This document shows positions 1 through 7,872 of a stretch of 64,000 nt of DNA, one piece after another. Below the pieces are notes generated by a model that ran no database searches, had not been told where the DNA came from, and saw nothing but the letters and a program-made list of their open reading frames with translations. The DNA comes from an uncultured Lentisphaeria bacterium. Lineage in GTDB: Bacteria; Verrucomicrobiota; Lentisphaeria; Victivallales; Victivallaceae. Position numbers and translations under genes: made by a program. The DNA is taken from positions 1 to 64,000 of the forward strand of contig CALABZ010000133.1 of NCBI GenBank assembly GCA_937888615.1, written 5' to 3'. The stretch's first letter is position 1. Every line of letters begins with the position of its first letter.

Positions 1-268
1 TATTCCTGGTCGCGGCGGTGGGGGCGGCCTTATGCAACGGTCCCGGATCAAGCAAAGGGTCCGGCTTCAGGGAGCCGTCTTTATCGAACCGCAGAAACGC
101 CTGATAGATGATATCGTACAGCGCGAAGTCGATTTGTTCGGGCGGCAACTGCCGCAGGGCGGCTTCGTGCGAAGGATAGTAACCGCCGACCGAGAACGGA
201 ATTTCCGCGGCGCGAAGCACTCCGGACAGGCAGACCGACAGGGCGAATAAAATGAAACTTCGGGTCAT
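1..268 (-). CDS. Secreted GH18-like glycoside hydrolase, N-terminal part only
   Basis: Only the first 89 codons are in the window; the reading frame is still open at base 1. The start ATG is at 268-266, after a GGAG ribosome site, 13 bases beyond the stop of the prepilin-like gene. The protein opens with a hydrophobic signal peptide ending near RAAE. It continues with SVGGYYPS and a segment like FALYDIIYQAFLRFD. A GYYPS strand followed by a '...IIYQAFLRF' strand is how GH18 chitinase-type barrels begin. The catalytic DxxDxDxE motif would lie outside the window, so the family call rests on the N-terminus alone. It is the third gene of a regulator/prepilin/hydrolase series. Confidence 0.6.
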   Translation of the reverse strand, partial: MTRSFILFALSVCLSGVLRAAEIPFSVGGYYPSHEAALRQLPPEQIDFALYDIIYQAFLRFDKDGSLKPDPLLDPGPLHKAAPTAATRN

Positions 269-281
269 CGTCTTCTCCGGG

Positions 282-1043
282 TTACTGGTAAATGGTTTTC
301 TGGACGGGATTGCCGCCGGGATTGACGGTAATGGCGCTGATTTTCTGGATTTCATTGGTGGAGGTACTGATTTTGGCGGTGCGGACATCGCTGGTGATCT
401 GGCCTTCGTCATTGGCCGAGGCGTGACCGTCCATGAACAGGATATTGGCGCGGTTGGCGTGCTGCAGGAAAATCGTGGAATAGCCGGCGGCGGTGGTATG
501 GGCCATTTTAAAGGTTGGGCGGGTTTTGCCGATTTCCATGCAGTCGGCCACCAGCGACACTTTGGAAGAACCGGCTTTCAGCAGACGGCTGTCCTTCAGT
601 GACAGGGCACTGCGGGCGGAGTCGGCATTGGCGCAGGCGCCGTTGGCGTACCATGCTCCATAAGTATTCCAGAGTCCGAGGGTGGGATTGGGAATGACCC
701 CGGTGGAGGGGCAGAACATGACATTGTTGCGGTAATTGTCGGGATTGTAGGGCAGGTAGCCGTGACGGGCGAGGACACAGCCCCAGGCCCAGACCTGCGG
801 TTCGTTGGTCACGGTGGCGTCCGCGGCCCCGGCGTCGCCGGACCTGAACCAGTCGTTATAGTCGCGGGTGTACATAATCAGCCCGGTGCCGACCTGGCGC
901 TGGTTGCCGAGGCATTTGGTAGTTCGTGCTTTTTCGCGGGCGTTGTTAAGGGCGGGCAGCAGCATGGCCGCTAGAATAGCGATAATCGCTATCACTACCA
1001 GGAGTTCTATAAGTGTGAATGGTTTTGTGGCTTTTGTTTTCAT
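282..1043 (-). CDS. Prepilin-type N-terminal domain protein with H-X9-DG motif
   Basis: 253 residues. A short basic N-terminus leads into [15 protein letters not shown], the type IV pilin/type II pseudopilin methylation helix with Glu at +5. The residue before Phe is Pro, not the Gly usual for prepilin peptidase. The C-terminal half carries [12 protein letters not shown], an H-X9-DG motif of the kind found in the large pseudopilin-like families of Planctomycetes and Lentisphaerota. AAGGAG precedes the start. It lies 21 bases after a GntR/LacI-type regulator and just before a secreted hydrolase. Such proteins are probably exported and envelope-anchored; their actual function is unknown. The first 77 bases of the helix region are about 90 percent identical to the gene at 20071. 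Confidence 0.85.
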   Translation of the reverse strand: MKTKATKPFTLIELLVVIAIIAILAAMLLPALNNAREKARTTKCLGNQRQVGTGLIMYTRDYNDWFRSGDAGAADATVTNEPQVWAWGCVLARHGYLPYNPDNYRNNVMFCPSTGVIPNPTLGLWNTYGAWYANGACANADSARSALSLKDSRLLKAGSSKVSLVADCMEIGKTRPTFKMAHTTAAGYSTIFLQHANRANILFMDGHASANDEGQITSDVRTAKISTSTNEIQKISAITVNPGGNPVQKTIYQ

Positions 1044-1064
1044 TTTCGGCTCCTTATGTAATTT

Positions 1065-2162
1065 TCAGGGTTGTTGAACGAAGGCGGTTTTGCGTTTTTT
1101 GAATATTGCCGGAACCCGGACAATCTGGGAAACCCGGTTTTCCTCCTGGCTTTCCAATGCCCGCAGCAGCAGCCGCACCGCGGCTTTGCCGTATTCGCGG
1201 TAGCAGGTGCCGGCCCCGGTGATGGTCGGTTCCTCGAACGGTTGATAACCGGAATCTTCAAGATTGCCGAGGCTGGCGAGTTGGGTTTCCGTGCCGAGTT
1301 CGACGCCCGACTCCTGCAGGACCCGGATCAATCCGGACGCCATCACGTCGCCACAGGTATAAATGAATTTGCGGCGGCAATGGCGGCTGATGTCCTGCCA
1401 CAGCGGATAGTTCATTTCCACTTCGCGGTGGGCGGCTTTGACAAGTTCGATGTCCGCATCTTCGAAACCGGCACGGTGCGCCAGTTCCAGCGCCACGTCG
1501 CGGCGGTACAGGCAGTTTTCGTGATTTTCATAAACGAGGATCAGACCGTCGAACTGTTCGCGCTTGATCCGGCGGAAAACTTCGAATACCGCGCCGTAAA
1601 TATCCGGCAGAACCTGGTGGAACGGGGTATTCAGAATGAAATCGTAACGTCCGAGCACCAGTGGAACTTTGGCTTTTTTCATTCGGGCCATAGTTTCGTC
1701 ATCCCAGCCGCTGTAGTAGCAGAGGAGGCCGTCGAATTCGTGTTCGAGCACGGCATCGACGATTTCCTTTTCGGTGAGGAAACGGACATGGCAGTCGTTT
1801 TCATAGAGCATTTTGATGCAGGTGTCGCGGTAGAGGCCGCAACTTGCCTGAATTTCGGCACGGAACACATTGATATTGTCAACGAACCCGATTTTATAGG
1901 TTTCAACCTTGTGGTTTTTACGGACGAAACTGCCGCTGCGGTCGTTGCGGACGATCAGTTCTTCTTGGGCAAGCTGCATCAGCGCCTTGTTGGCGGTGAC
2001 CAGCGACACCTGAAAATGGCGGCTGAGCTCCCGTGCGGACATGATCTTGGTGCCGGGTTTCAATACCCCGCCGTTGATCTGGTCGCGCAGGATCTCGGTG
2101 ATACTGCCGGCTTTGCGTCCGATTTTCGACTTCAGTGCGATTTCCATAGTATATGTGTCCAT
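1065..2162 (-). CDS. GntR-family regulator with LacI-type ligand-binding domain
   Basis: 365 residues from the ATG at 2162. An in-frame upstream ATG at 2222 and one at 2147 are alternatives, and none has a convincing ribosome site. Residues of about 10-80 form a winged helix of the GntR type: an SARELSRHFQVS recognition region followed by a wing with GSFVRKN. The remaining ~280 residues look like a periplasmic-binding-protein/LacI sensor domain, ending with the PTITG strand common in LacI proteins. Proteins of this build repress carbohydrate genes and release DNA on sugar binding. The adjacent prepilin-like and hydrolase genes are the likely targets, by inference from position. It is divergent from manA. 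Confidence 0.85.
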   Translation of the reverse strand: MDTYTMEIALKSKIGRKAGSITEILRDQINGGVLKPGTKIMSARELSRHFQVSLVTANKALMQLAQEELIVRNDRSGSFVRKNHKVETYKIGFVDNINVFRAEIQASCGLYRDTCIKMLYENDCHVRFLTEKEIVDAVLEHEFDGLLCYYSGWDDETMARMKKAKVPLVLGRYDFILNTPFHQVLPDIYGAVFEVFRRIKREQFDGLILVYENHENCLYRRDVALELAHRAGFEDADIELVKAAHREVEMNYPLWQDISRHCRRKFIYTCGDVMASGLIRVLQESGVELGTETQLASLGNLEDSGYQPFEEPTITGAGTCYREYGKAAVRLLLRALESQEENRVSQIVRVPAIFKKRKTAFVQQP

Positions 2163-2194
2163 ACCGGGTTTTATTTTCGGTTCGCTGTTGAAAA

Positions 2195-2378
2195 TTATAC
2201 AGCCGGTTTGTAATTCTGTCAATAAGCTATATCAGGAATGATACTGAAATATCTATTTATATTTATATCTGTTATAATATCTGTTATGGTTCTGTTTTAT
2301 CTCGAAAGGCAATATCTTCATGAAAATTGTCTTCAGGCGATTGCAATTGCCGAAAATTGTTGTAAATTCCTGTATAAT
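2195..2378 (+). promoter_or_regulatory. Divergent promoter region between regulator and manA
   Basis: A perfect -10 box TATAAT lies at 2373-2378 for manA, 27 bases before its ATG; no clear -35 is visible. An 11-base direct repeat, ATATCTGTTAT, occurs twice with a 12-base period at 2265-2275 and 2277-2287. The 9-mer TTATACAGC at 2195-2203 also occurs at 18832-18840, upstream of the other GntR/LacI-type regulator. These repeats are candidate operator parts; no binding protein is shown by the sequence. Confidence 0.45.
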
Positions 2379-2404
2379 GCATATTTGAAACAGGACATGG
2401 AATT

Positions 2405-3409
2405 ATGATCAACAGTTCAGACCTTTATCCGCTGCGCTTTGAACCGCTTTACAAGCCGGTGATCTGGGGCGGCGATCAGTTGTCCTCGGTATTGGGGCGC
2501 AAACTGCCGGAGAGCAGCGACCCGATCGGTGAATCCTGGGAAATCGTGGACCGCGAGGACGCCCGGAGCGTAGTCGCCAATGGTTCGTTGAAAGGAAAAA
2601 ACCTGCATGAATTGATCGGCGAATACGGCGCTTCACTGTTGGGGTCCAACTATCGCGGCGCCAAGCGGTTTCCGTTGCTGGTCAAGCTGATCGACGCGGG
2701 CCAGCGCCTGTCGCTCCAGGTGCACCCGGACGCGGAAGCTTGCCGCCGCATCGGCAACGGCGCCGAACCCAAAACCGAAATGTGGTATATCGTTTCCGCC
2801 AAACCCGGCGCCAAAATCATGGCCGGATTGAACCCGCGCACCACCCGCCAGCAGTTGATCAGCAGCATCGATTCACCGGATGTGGAGGTCAATTTGCAGG
2901 TGTTTAAATCGGAGCCCGGCGATGCTTATTTCATTTTTTCGGGTACGATTCACGCCATCGGCGAGGGCAATCTCCTGCTTGAAATCCAGCAGAACAGCGA
3001 CACGACCTACCGCATCAGCGATTGGGGCCGCGTCGGCAAGGACGGCAAGCCGCGCCAGATTCACCTGAAAGAAGGGATCGAGTCGATTGATTTCGCCAAC
3101 CGTACTTCTCCGCGTATTACCGGAGTGTCCGGCCAGGCTTCACATAACCGCAAGTTTCCGGTAATCAACCGTTGCCCGTTTTTCAAAGTGGACGACCTGC
3201 GGTTGGTCGCGGAATGGCAGGACACCACCGATCCCGGCGGCAGTTTCCATATGATCAGCGCGGTCAACGCTCCGGTGGAAGTGGGCCACGACAAGCGCGT
3301 TACCCGGCTTGAAGCCGGAGAAACCTGCCTGATTCCGGCGTGCTTCGGCACCTATATCGTCAAACCGCTGGCCGGGGGCGAAGTAACCGTCCTGAAAACG
3401 ACCGCCTGA
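2405..3409 (+). CDS. manA: Mannose-6-phosphate isomerase, class I
   Basis: 334 residues. Interconverts mannose-6-phosphate and fructose-6-phosphate (EC 5.3.1.8) in the cytoplasm, feeding mannose into glycolysis or supplying GDP-mannose for glycans. The cupin zinc site is visible: Gln and His in QVHPD near residue 105, Glu in KTEMWY near 125 and His in GTIHAIG near 182. Length matches the short Bacillus-type class I enzymes, not the ~390-residue enterobacterial form. AGGA lies 9 bases before the ATG. It is divergent from a sugar-type regulator, but that regulator's link to manA is unproven. Confidence 0.92.
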   Translation: MINSSDLYPLRFEPLYKPVIWGGDQLSSVLGRKLPESSDPIGESWEIVDREDARSVVANGSLKGKNLHELIGEYGASLLGSNYRGAKRFPLLVKLIDAGQRLSLQVHPDAEACRRIGNGAEPKTEMWYIVSAKPGAKIMAGLNPRTTRQQLISSIDSPDVEVNLQVFKSEPGDAYFIFSGTIHAIGEGNLLLEIQQNSDTTYRISDWGRVGKDGKPRQIHLKEGIESIDFANRTSPRITGVSGQASHNRKFPVINRCPFFKVDDLRLVAEWQDTTDPGGSFHMISAVNAPVEVGHDKRVTRLEAGETCLIPACFGTYIVKPLAGGEVTVLKTTA

Positions 3410-3458
3410 CGGCCCGATCAGAAATTTCAAGAATTTATTTATCAGTCAAGAGTAGAGA

Positions 3459-5255
3459 ATGATACAGTTTGATTTTGTTAACGAACTCGTCGCCCACCTG
3501 AAAGGGGCTTTTCCGAACGCCGCCGCCGAACTGGCGATTATCCCGGAGCGTTGCCCGGAAAATATGAGCGGCGAACTGACCATTAATTGTTTTCGCTTCG
3601 CCCGCGACCTGAAAGCCGGGCCGGACCCGGTCGCCGGGGCTGTCGCCGCATTCCTTGAAGGACACCCGGATATCGAAAGCGTGGAGCGCGTGAAGGCGTT
3701 CGTAAATGTGACACTGAAAGCGGGCGCCGCGCACCGCCGTACTGCCGCCGCCATCAATGACGTGCTCCAGGCTGGAATCCTCGACGAAGCGGATCGCCGC
3801 CGCATCCTGATCGAATATTCCGCCCCGAACACCAACAAGCCCCAGCACCTCGGACACGTCCGCAACAACACGCTCGGCATGTCGCTGGCCGCGCTCCTCA
3901 AACGCGTGGGGCACGACGTTATCGAGATCAACCTGGTCAATGACCGCGGCATTCATATCTGTAAATCGATGATCGGCTATCAGCGTTTCGGCAACGGCGT
4001 CACTCCGGAATCCGCGGGCGTAAAAGGCGACCATCTGGTCGGTGAGTTCTACGTCAAATACAGCAGCGCGCTGAAGGATGAGGTCCGCGCACTGAAAGAA
4101 CAACACCCCGAGCTTGCCGACAAAAGCGAAGACGAACTTTTCCTTGAAACCGAACTTGGACAGGCCACCCAGAAAATGCTTCAGGACTGGGAAGCCGGCG
4201 ACCTCGAAGTCCGCGCTCTGTGGGAAATGATGAACAGTTGGGTGTTCAAGGGCTTTGAAGAAACTTACCGCCGCATCGGCATTAAATTCGACCGTACCTA
4301 CCTGGAAAGCGAAACTTACATGCTCGGCAAGGATTTGATCTACGACGGGCTGGAGCGCGGCGTATTCCAGAAGCGCGACGACGGCGCCATCACCATCGAC
4401 CTCGGCAAACTCGGTCAGAAAGTGGTGCTGCGTTCCGACGGTACCAGCGTATATATCACCCAGGACATCGGCACCACGCTGAAAAAATATGAAGATTACC
4501 ATCCGCAAGGCCAGATCTGGGTGGTGGGCGACGAACAAATCCTCCATTTCCAGATGCTTTTCGCCATCCTGAAAAAGATGGGTTACGAATGGGCCGACAA
4601 TCTGTTCCACCTCTCCTACGGCATGGTCAACTTGCCGACCGGTAAAATGAAGAGCCGCGAAGGAACGGTGGTGGACGCCGACGATCTTTTCGAAGAAATG
4701 GTGGAACTGGCGCGCGGAGCCGCCGCCGAACGGGCCGGCGAAGAGGTTTCGCCGGAGGAACTGTCGGCCCGGTCCGAAATCATCGGCATGGGCGCGCTCA
4801 AATTCATGCTGTTGAAATTCAACCCGAAAACCACGATGATGTTCGATCCGCAGGCCTCGGTTAAATTCGAGGGTGATACCGGCCCTTATGTCCAGTATGC
4901 CTGCGCCCGCATCAACTCCATCGAGCGTAAGGCCGCCGAACGTGGACTGACCGCGGACCCCGCCGCCGTTGACTGGTCGCTGGCTTCGAGCAAAGAGGAA
5001 AAGGCGGTTTCGCTGTCGCTCTGGCAGTATCCGCAGATACTCCGCGCCGCCGCCGAGAAAAAAGACTGTTCGGGGCTGGTCGAATACCTGTTGGACACCG
5101 CCAAGGCGTTCAATCGTTTCTACCGTGAATGTCCGGTGTTGAATGCCGATGACGACGAGTTGAAAAAAGTGCGACTGGCCCTCTGCGTGGCAGTACGGAC
5201 AGTCCTGACCGACGGGCTGGCAACCCTGACGATCGGGGTCCCGGAAGCCATGTAA
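3459..5255 (+). CDS. argS: Arginyl-tRNA synthetase
   Basis: 598 residues. Class Ia enzyme that charges tRNA-Arg (EC 6.1.1.19). The N-terminal additional domain precedes the active site SAPNTNKPQHLGHVRNN near residues 123-139, which contains the HIGH-type HLGH. The KMSK position is taken by the variant KMKSREG near residue 396. A helical anticodon-binding domain fills the C-terminal ~130 residues and ends in IGVPEAM, close to the family's usual ending. Length is normal. It follows manA by 49 bases and precedes the EIIA-CBS gene by 28 bases, so co-transcription is possible. Confidence 0.97.
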   Translation: MIQFDFVNELVAHLKGAFPNAAAELAIIPERCPENMSGELTINCFRFARDLKAGPDPVAGAVAAFLEGHPDIESVERVKAFVNVTLKAGAAHRRTAAAINDVLQAGILDEADRRRILIEYSAPNTNKPQHLGHVRNNTLGMSLAALLKRVGHDVIEINLVNDRGIHICKSMIGYQRFGNGVTPESAGVKGDHLVGEFYVKYSSALKDEVRALKEQHPELADKSEDELFLETELGQATQKMLQDWEAGDLEVRALWEMMNSWVFKGFEETYRRIGIKFDRTYLESETYMLGKDLIYDGLERGVFQKRDDGAITIDLGKLGQKVVLRSDGTSVYITQDIGTTLKKYEDYHPQGQIWVVGDEQILHFQMLFAILKKMGYEWADNLFHLSYGMVNLPTGKMKSREGTVVDADDLFEEMVELARGAAAERAGEEVSPEELSARSEIIGMGALKFMLLKFNPKTTMMFDPQASVKFEGDTGPYVQYACARINSIERKAAERGLTADPAAVDWSLASSKEEKAVSLSLWQYPQILRAAAEKKDCSGLVEYLLDTAKAFNRFYRECPVLNADDDELKKVRLALCVAVRTVLTDGLATLTIGVPEAM

Positions 5256-5283
5256 ACAGGATTGTAACGGAGGCGGTGATGCG

Positions 5284-6201
5284 ATGAACCTGGCAAATTT
5301 GATTTCGGTGGATTCCATTCTGGTCGGTGTGGAGCCGGACAGCAAGGAAGAACTGTTCGAAATGATGGTGAACGCGCTCTCGACCTCCCAGGCGATCAAG
5401 CATTCGGGCCTCGACCAGAATACGATTCTTGACGCGGTGATCAAGCGCGAGAGAAGCAACAATACCGGCGTGGGAAACGGCTATGCGTTTCCCCATGCGC
5501 GGCTTGCCGCACTGCATGGGCTGGCGGTGAGCATGGCTTTTCTGCAGAAACCGCTGGACTACGGGGCTTCCGACCAGATGCCGGTGAATATTGTCTGCAT
5601 GGTGCTTGCCCCGGAGAAGAACCCGACGATGGCGCTGAAAGTAATGTCGCAGACCATCCGGTTGTTTTCGGACCGCAAGGTCAAGGAAAACATCCTGAGC
5701 GTTCACGACAGCCGGATGGTGTTGAATTTGCTGATGGAGTCCGGCGCGTCGTCCGACATTCCGATCATGGCCCGTGACATCATGAACCCGCCGCTGTTCG
5801 ATATCCGCCGCGAAACGCCGTTGGCGGAAGTGATCCAAATGATGGCCGAGCGGCATTTGTCGTCGGTACCGGTGGTGGATGAACATAGCAATATCGTCGG
5901 GCACATTACCGGTGCGCGGCTTTTCCAACTGGGAATGCCGGAATTCATGACCCGTTTGAAGAGTGTTTCATTTATTTGCGAGTTCGAGCCGTTCGAGAAA
6001 TATTTTTACGAAAAAAGCCACGCGCTGGCCGGTGAGGTCATGACCGATGATTTCTGCGCCATGAACACCGTCGCCACCTTGTTGGAAATCGTTCACGCAC
6101 TGACCACCCGCAATTACCCGATGATTTACGTGGTGGACGGCAACCGGCTGGTCGGGATGATCGACCAGGGAACGGTGCTGGAACAGATTATTAATTTTTA
6201 G
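5284..6201 (+). CDS. PTS EIIA type-2 domain fused to a CBS pair
   Basis: 305 residues. Residues 1-155 form a fructose/nitrogen-type PTS EIIA domain with the phosphorylatable His71 in GYAFPHAR. Two CBS motifs follow, beginning ARDIMNPPL near 164 and AGEVMTDD near 250, separated by a short linker; CBS pairs bind adenine nucleotides. No EIIB or EIIC gene is nearby. The next gene, 15 bases downstream, is an ArsB/NhaD-type transporter. The pair therefore suggests a regulatory PTS protein that gates an ion transporter by phosphorylation and energy state. That role is inferred from fusion and neighbourhood. AGGCGGTG lies before the start. Confidence 0.85.
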   Translation: MNLANLISVDSILVGVEPDSKEELFEMMVNALSTSQAIKHSGLDQNTILDAVIKRERSNNTGVGNGYAFPHARLAALHGLAVSMAFLQKPLDYGASDQMPVNIVCMVLAPEKNPTMALKVMSQTIRLFSDRKVKENILSVHDSRMVLNLLMESGASSDIPIMARDIMNPPLFDIRRETPLAEVIQMMAERHLSSVPVVDEHSNIVGHITGARLFQLGMPEFMTRLKSVSFICEFEPFEKYFYEKSHALAGEVMTDDFCAMNTVATLLEIVHALTTRNYPMIYVVDGNRLVGMIDQGTVLEQIINF

Positions 6202-6216
6202 GGGGAAGTTGTTGCC

Positions 6217-7500
6217 ATGCTGTACTATTCGATTATTGTCATCTTCATCCTGACCTATCTGCTGATTTCAATGACGAACCGGATCAACAAGGCGTTGACG
6301 GTGATGATCGCCGCATGTCTGGTGGTATTCCTGAATGTAGTGCCGTTCCAGGAATTATCGCTCAAGATCGACCTGAACGTATTGTTCATGCTGATGGGCA
6401 CCATGATTATCGGGGATATCGTGGGGCAAACCGGGCTGTTCGAATGGATTTCGATCATGATTGCCCGTCATTTCAAAGGCAACGGATTGCTGACGGTGCT
6501 GGGCATTCTGACGGCGATCGCGGTTTCTTCGGCCTTTTACGGCAATATCGTTACGCTGATCCTGTTCGTGCCGGTGGCGATTCTGCTGGCGCAGATACTC
6601 AATCTGCCAGTGCGGCCGTTCCTGGTGCTGCTGGCGCTGTTCGCCAACCTCGGCGGTTCGGCCACGCTGATCGGCGATCCGTGCAATGTGATCGTGGGTT
6701 CCCGGGCCGGGGTGAGTTTCATGCAATTTATCATCCATGTGGCGCCGGCGGCGGTGATCATCGGGATTTTCTGGCTGTGTCTGGTGGCGATTTTCCGGGG
6801 GCGCTGTTTTGTGTCCGGGACCGGGAGTAAACAGCAGATCATGAAGGCGCTGCCGGAAAAAGCGATCACCGATTTCAGCTTGCTGCGGCGGGCGTTGCTG
6901 GTGGGGGCGCTTATCCTGATCGCGCTGATAGTCAGTTCCTACACCAAGAGCGAGCCGGGCGTGATCCTGCTTTTCGGTGCAATCGTGATGGGGTTGGTCT
7001 GCCGTTTGAAAATGCGCAATGTCCTGCAGAAAGTGGACTGGCCGTCGATTATTTTCGTGGGCAGTCTGTTCGTGATCATCGGTTCGCTGGAAATGCAGGG
7101 CGGTTTCGAGGATATCGCGCTGTGGATGAAGAAATACGCCAACGGCAATATGTTCGTGATGGCGATGCTGATTCTCTGGGGATCGGCGTTTTTCTCGTCG
7201 CTGGTGGACAATATTCCGCTGGCGATTGCGCTGGCGCCGCTGGTCCGCAAAGTCTCCATTGATTTCCCGGCGGAATTGAATGCCCAGCATCCGTTATTGT
7301 GGGCGCTGGTGCTGGGAATCACCCTTGGCGGCAGTATATCGCTGCTCGGCTCCTCGGGCAATTACGCAATGAAGCGTTTGGCGGAGCGCAATAAATACCA
7401 TGTCAGCGCGTTTTCGTTCACGGCCTACGGAATGCCGTTCGCGGTCAGTGGGCTTCTGATTGCGAGCATCTACCTCTACATACGTTATTTTATGAAGTAA
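6217..7500 (+). CDS. ArsB/NhaD-family ion transporter
   Basis: 427 residues and about 11 hydrophobic spans in the inner membrane. The segment ANLGGSATLIGDPCNVIVG near residue 145 matches the conserved 'N-x-GG-x-x-T-x-I-GDPxN' re-entrant signature of the ArsB/NhaD/OCA2 branch of the ion transporter superfamily. A second related repeat near 365 contains LGGSISLLGSSGNY. Substrates in this family include Na+/H+, arsenite and organic anions; none can be chosen from the sequence. The EIIA-CBS gene immediately upstream is likely co-transcribed and may control it. Confidence 0.85.
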   Translation: MLYYSIIVIFILTYLLISMTNRINKALTVMIAACLVVFLNVVPFQELSLKIDLNVLFMLMGTMIIGDIVGQTGLFEWISIMIARHFKGNGLLTVLGILTAIAVSSAFYGNIVTLILFVPVAILLAQILNLPVRPFLVLLALFANLGGSATLIGDPCNVIVGSRAGVSFMQFIIHVAPAAVIIGIFWLCLVAIFRGRCFVSGTGSKQQIMKALPEKAITDFSLLRRALLVGALILIALIVSSYTKSEPGVILLFGAIVMGLVCRLKMRNVLQKVDWPSIIFVGSLFVIIGSLEMQGGFEDIALWMKKYANGNMFVMAMLILWGSAFFSSLVDNIPLAIALAPLVRKVSIDFPAELNAQHPLLWALVLGITLGGSISLLGSSGNYAMKRLAERNKYHVSAFSFTAYGMPFAVSGLLIASIYLYIRYFMK

Positions 7501-7529
7501 TTTGGCAAAACTCAAAAAGGATTTGTACC

Positions 7530-7829
7530 ATGATTTACGTAATTGCCTCAATCAAGCTGAAACCCGGCGTTCGGGAGAAATTCCTTGAAATTTTCAAGGC
7601 CAATGTTCCCAATGTTCTGGCGGAAGAAGGCTGTTTGAGCTATGACCCTTGTGTCGATGTGACCAGCGACATGATCGAAACCGATCCGAATTTGGTTACC
7701 ATAGTGGAAGAATGGGAAAGCCTCGAACACCTGAAAGACCACCTGGCCGCACCGCATATGAAAAAGTATGCCGCCGATGTGGCCGACCTGCGCCTCAGCA
7801 CTTCCCTGAAAATCGTCGAAAACGCATAA
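7530..7829 (+). CDS. ABM-domain protein, putative quinol monooxygenase
   Basis: 99 residues, the normal length of the YgiN-like antibiotic-biosynthesis monooxygenase (ABM) fold, a dimeric ferredoxin-like barrel. It begins MIYVIASIKLKPG and contains EEWESLEHLKDHLAAPHMK, the typical second half in which a conserved Trp and His line the cavity. Relatives oxidise small aromatic or quinol substrates without cofactors; many have no known activity. AAGGA precedes the start. It follows the transporter by 29 bases and its stop runs into a hairpin at 7835. Confidence 0.85.
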   Translation: MIYVIASIKLKPGVREKFLEIFKANVPNVLAEEGCLSYDPCVDVTSDMIETDPNLVTIVEEWESLEHLKDHLAAPHMKKYAADVADLRLSTSLKIVENA

Positions 7830-7830
7830 A

Positions 7831-7854
7831 AAAAAGGAGGGGCGCACCCCTCCT
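7831..7854 (-). terminator. Rho-independent terminator for the acetylesterase gene
   Basis: An 8-bp perfect stem AGGAGGGG / CCCCTCCT (7835-7842 with 7847-7854) closes a CGCA loop. Read on the minus strand, the hairpin is followed directly by a run of eight or more U residues, as an intrinsic terminator needs. On the plus strand the A-run precedes the stem and no U-run follows, so it mainly serves the minus-strand acetylesterase gene ending at 7873. Confidence 0.85.
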
Positions 7855-7872
7855 GATATTCAAAGAATGGCC

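Noticed and set aside
3435..5462. 675-codon minus-strand frame opposite argS
   Set aside because: It lies wholly antisense to argS and the EIIA gene, which have complete family motifs; long shadow frames are expected in GC-rich DNA.
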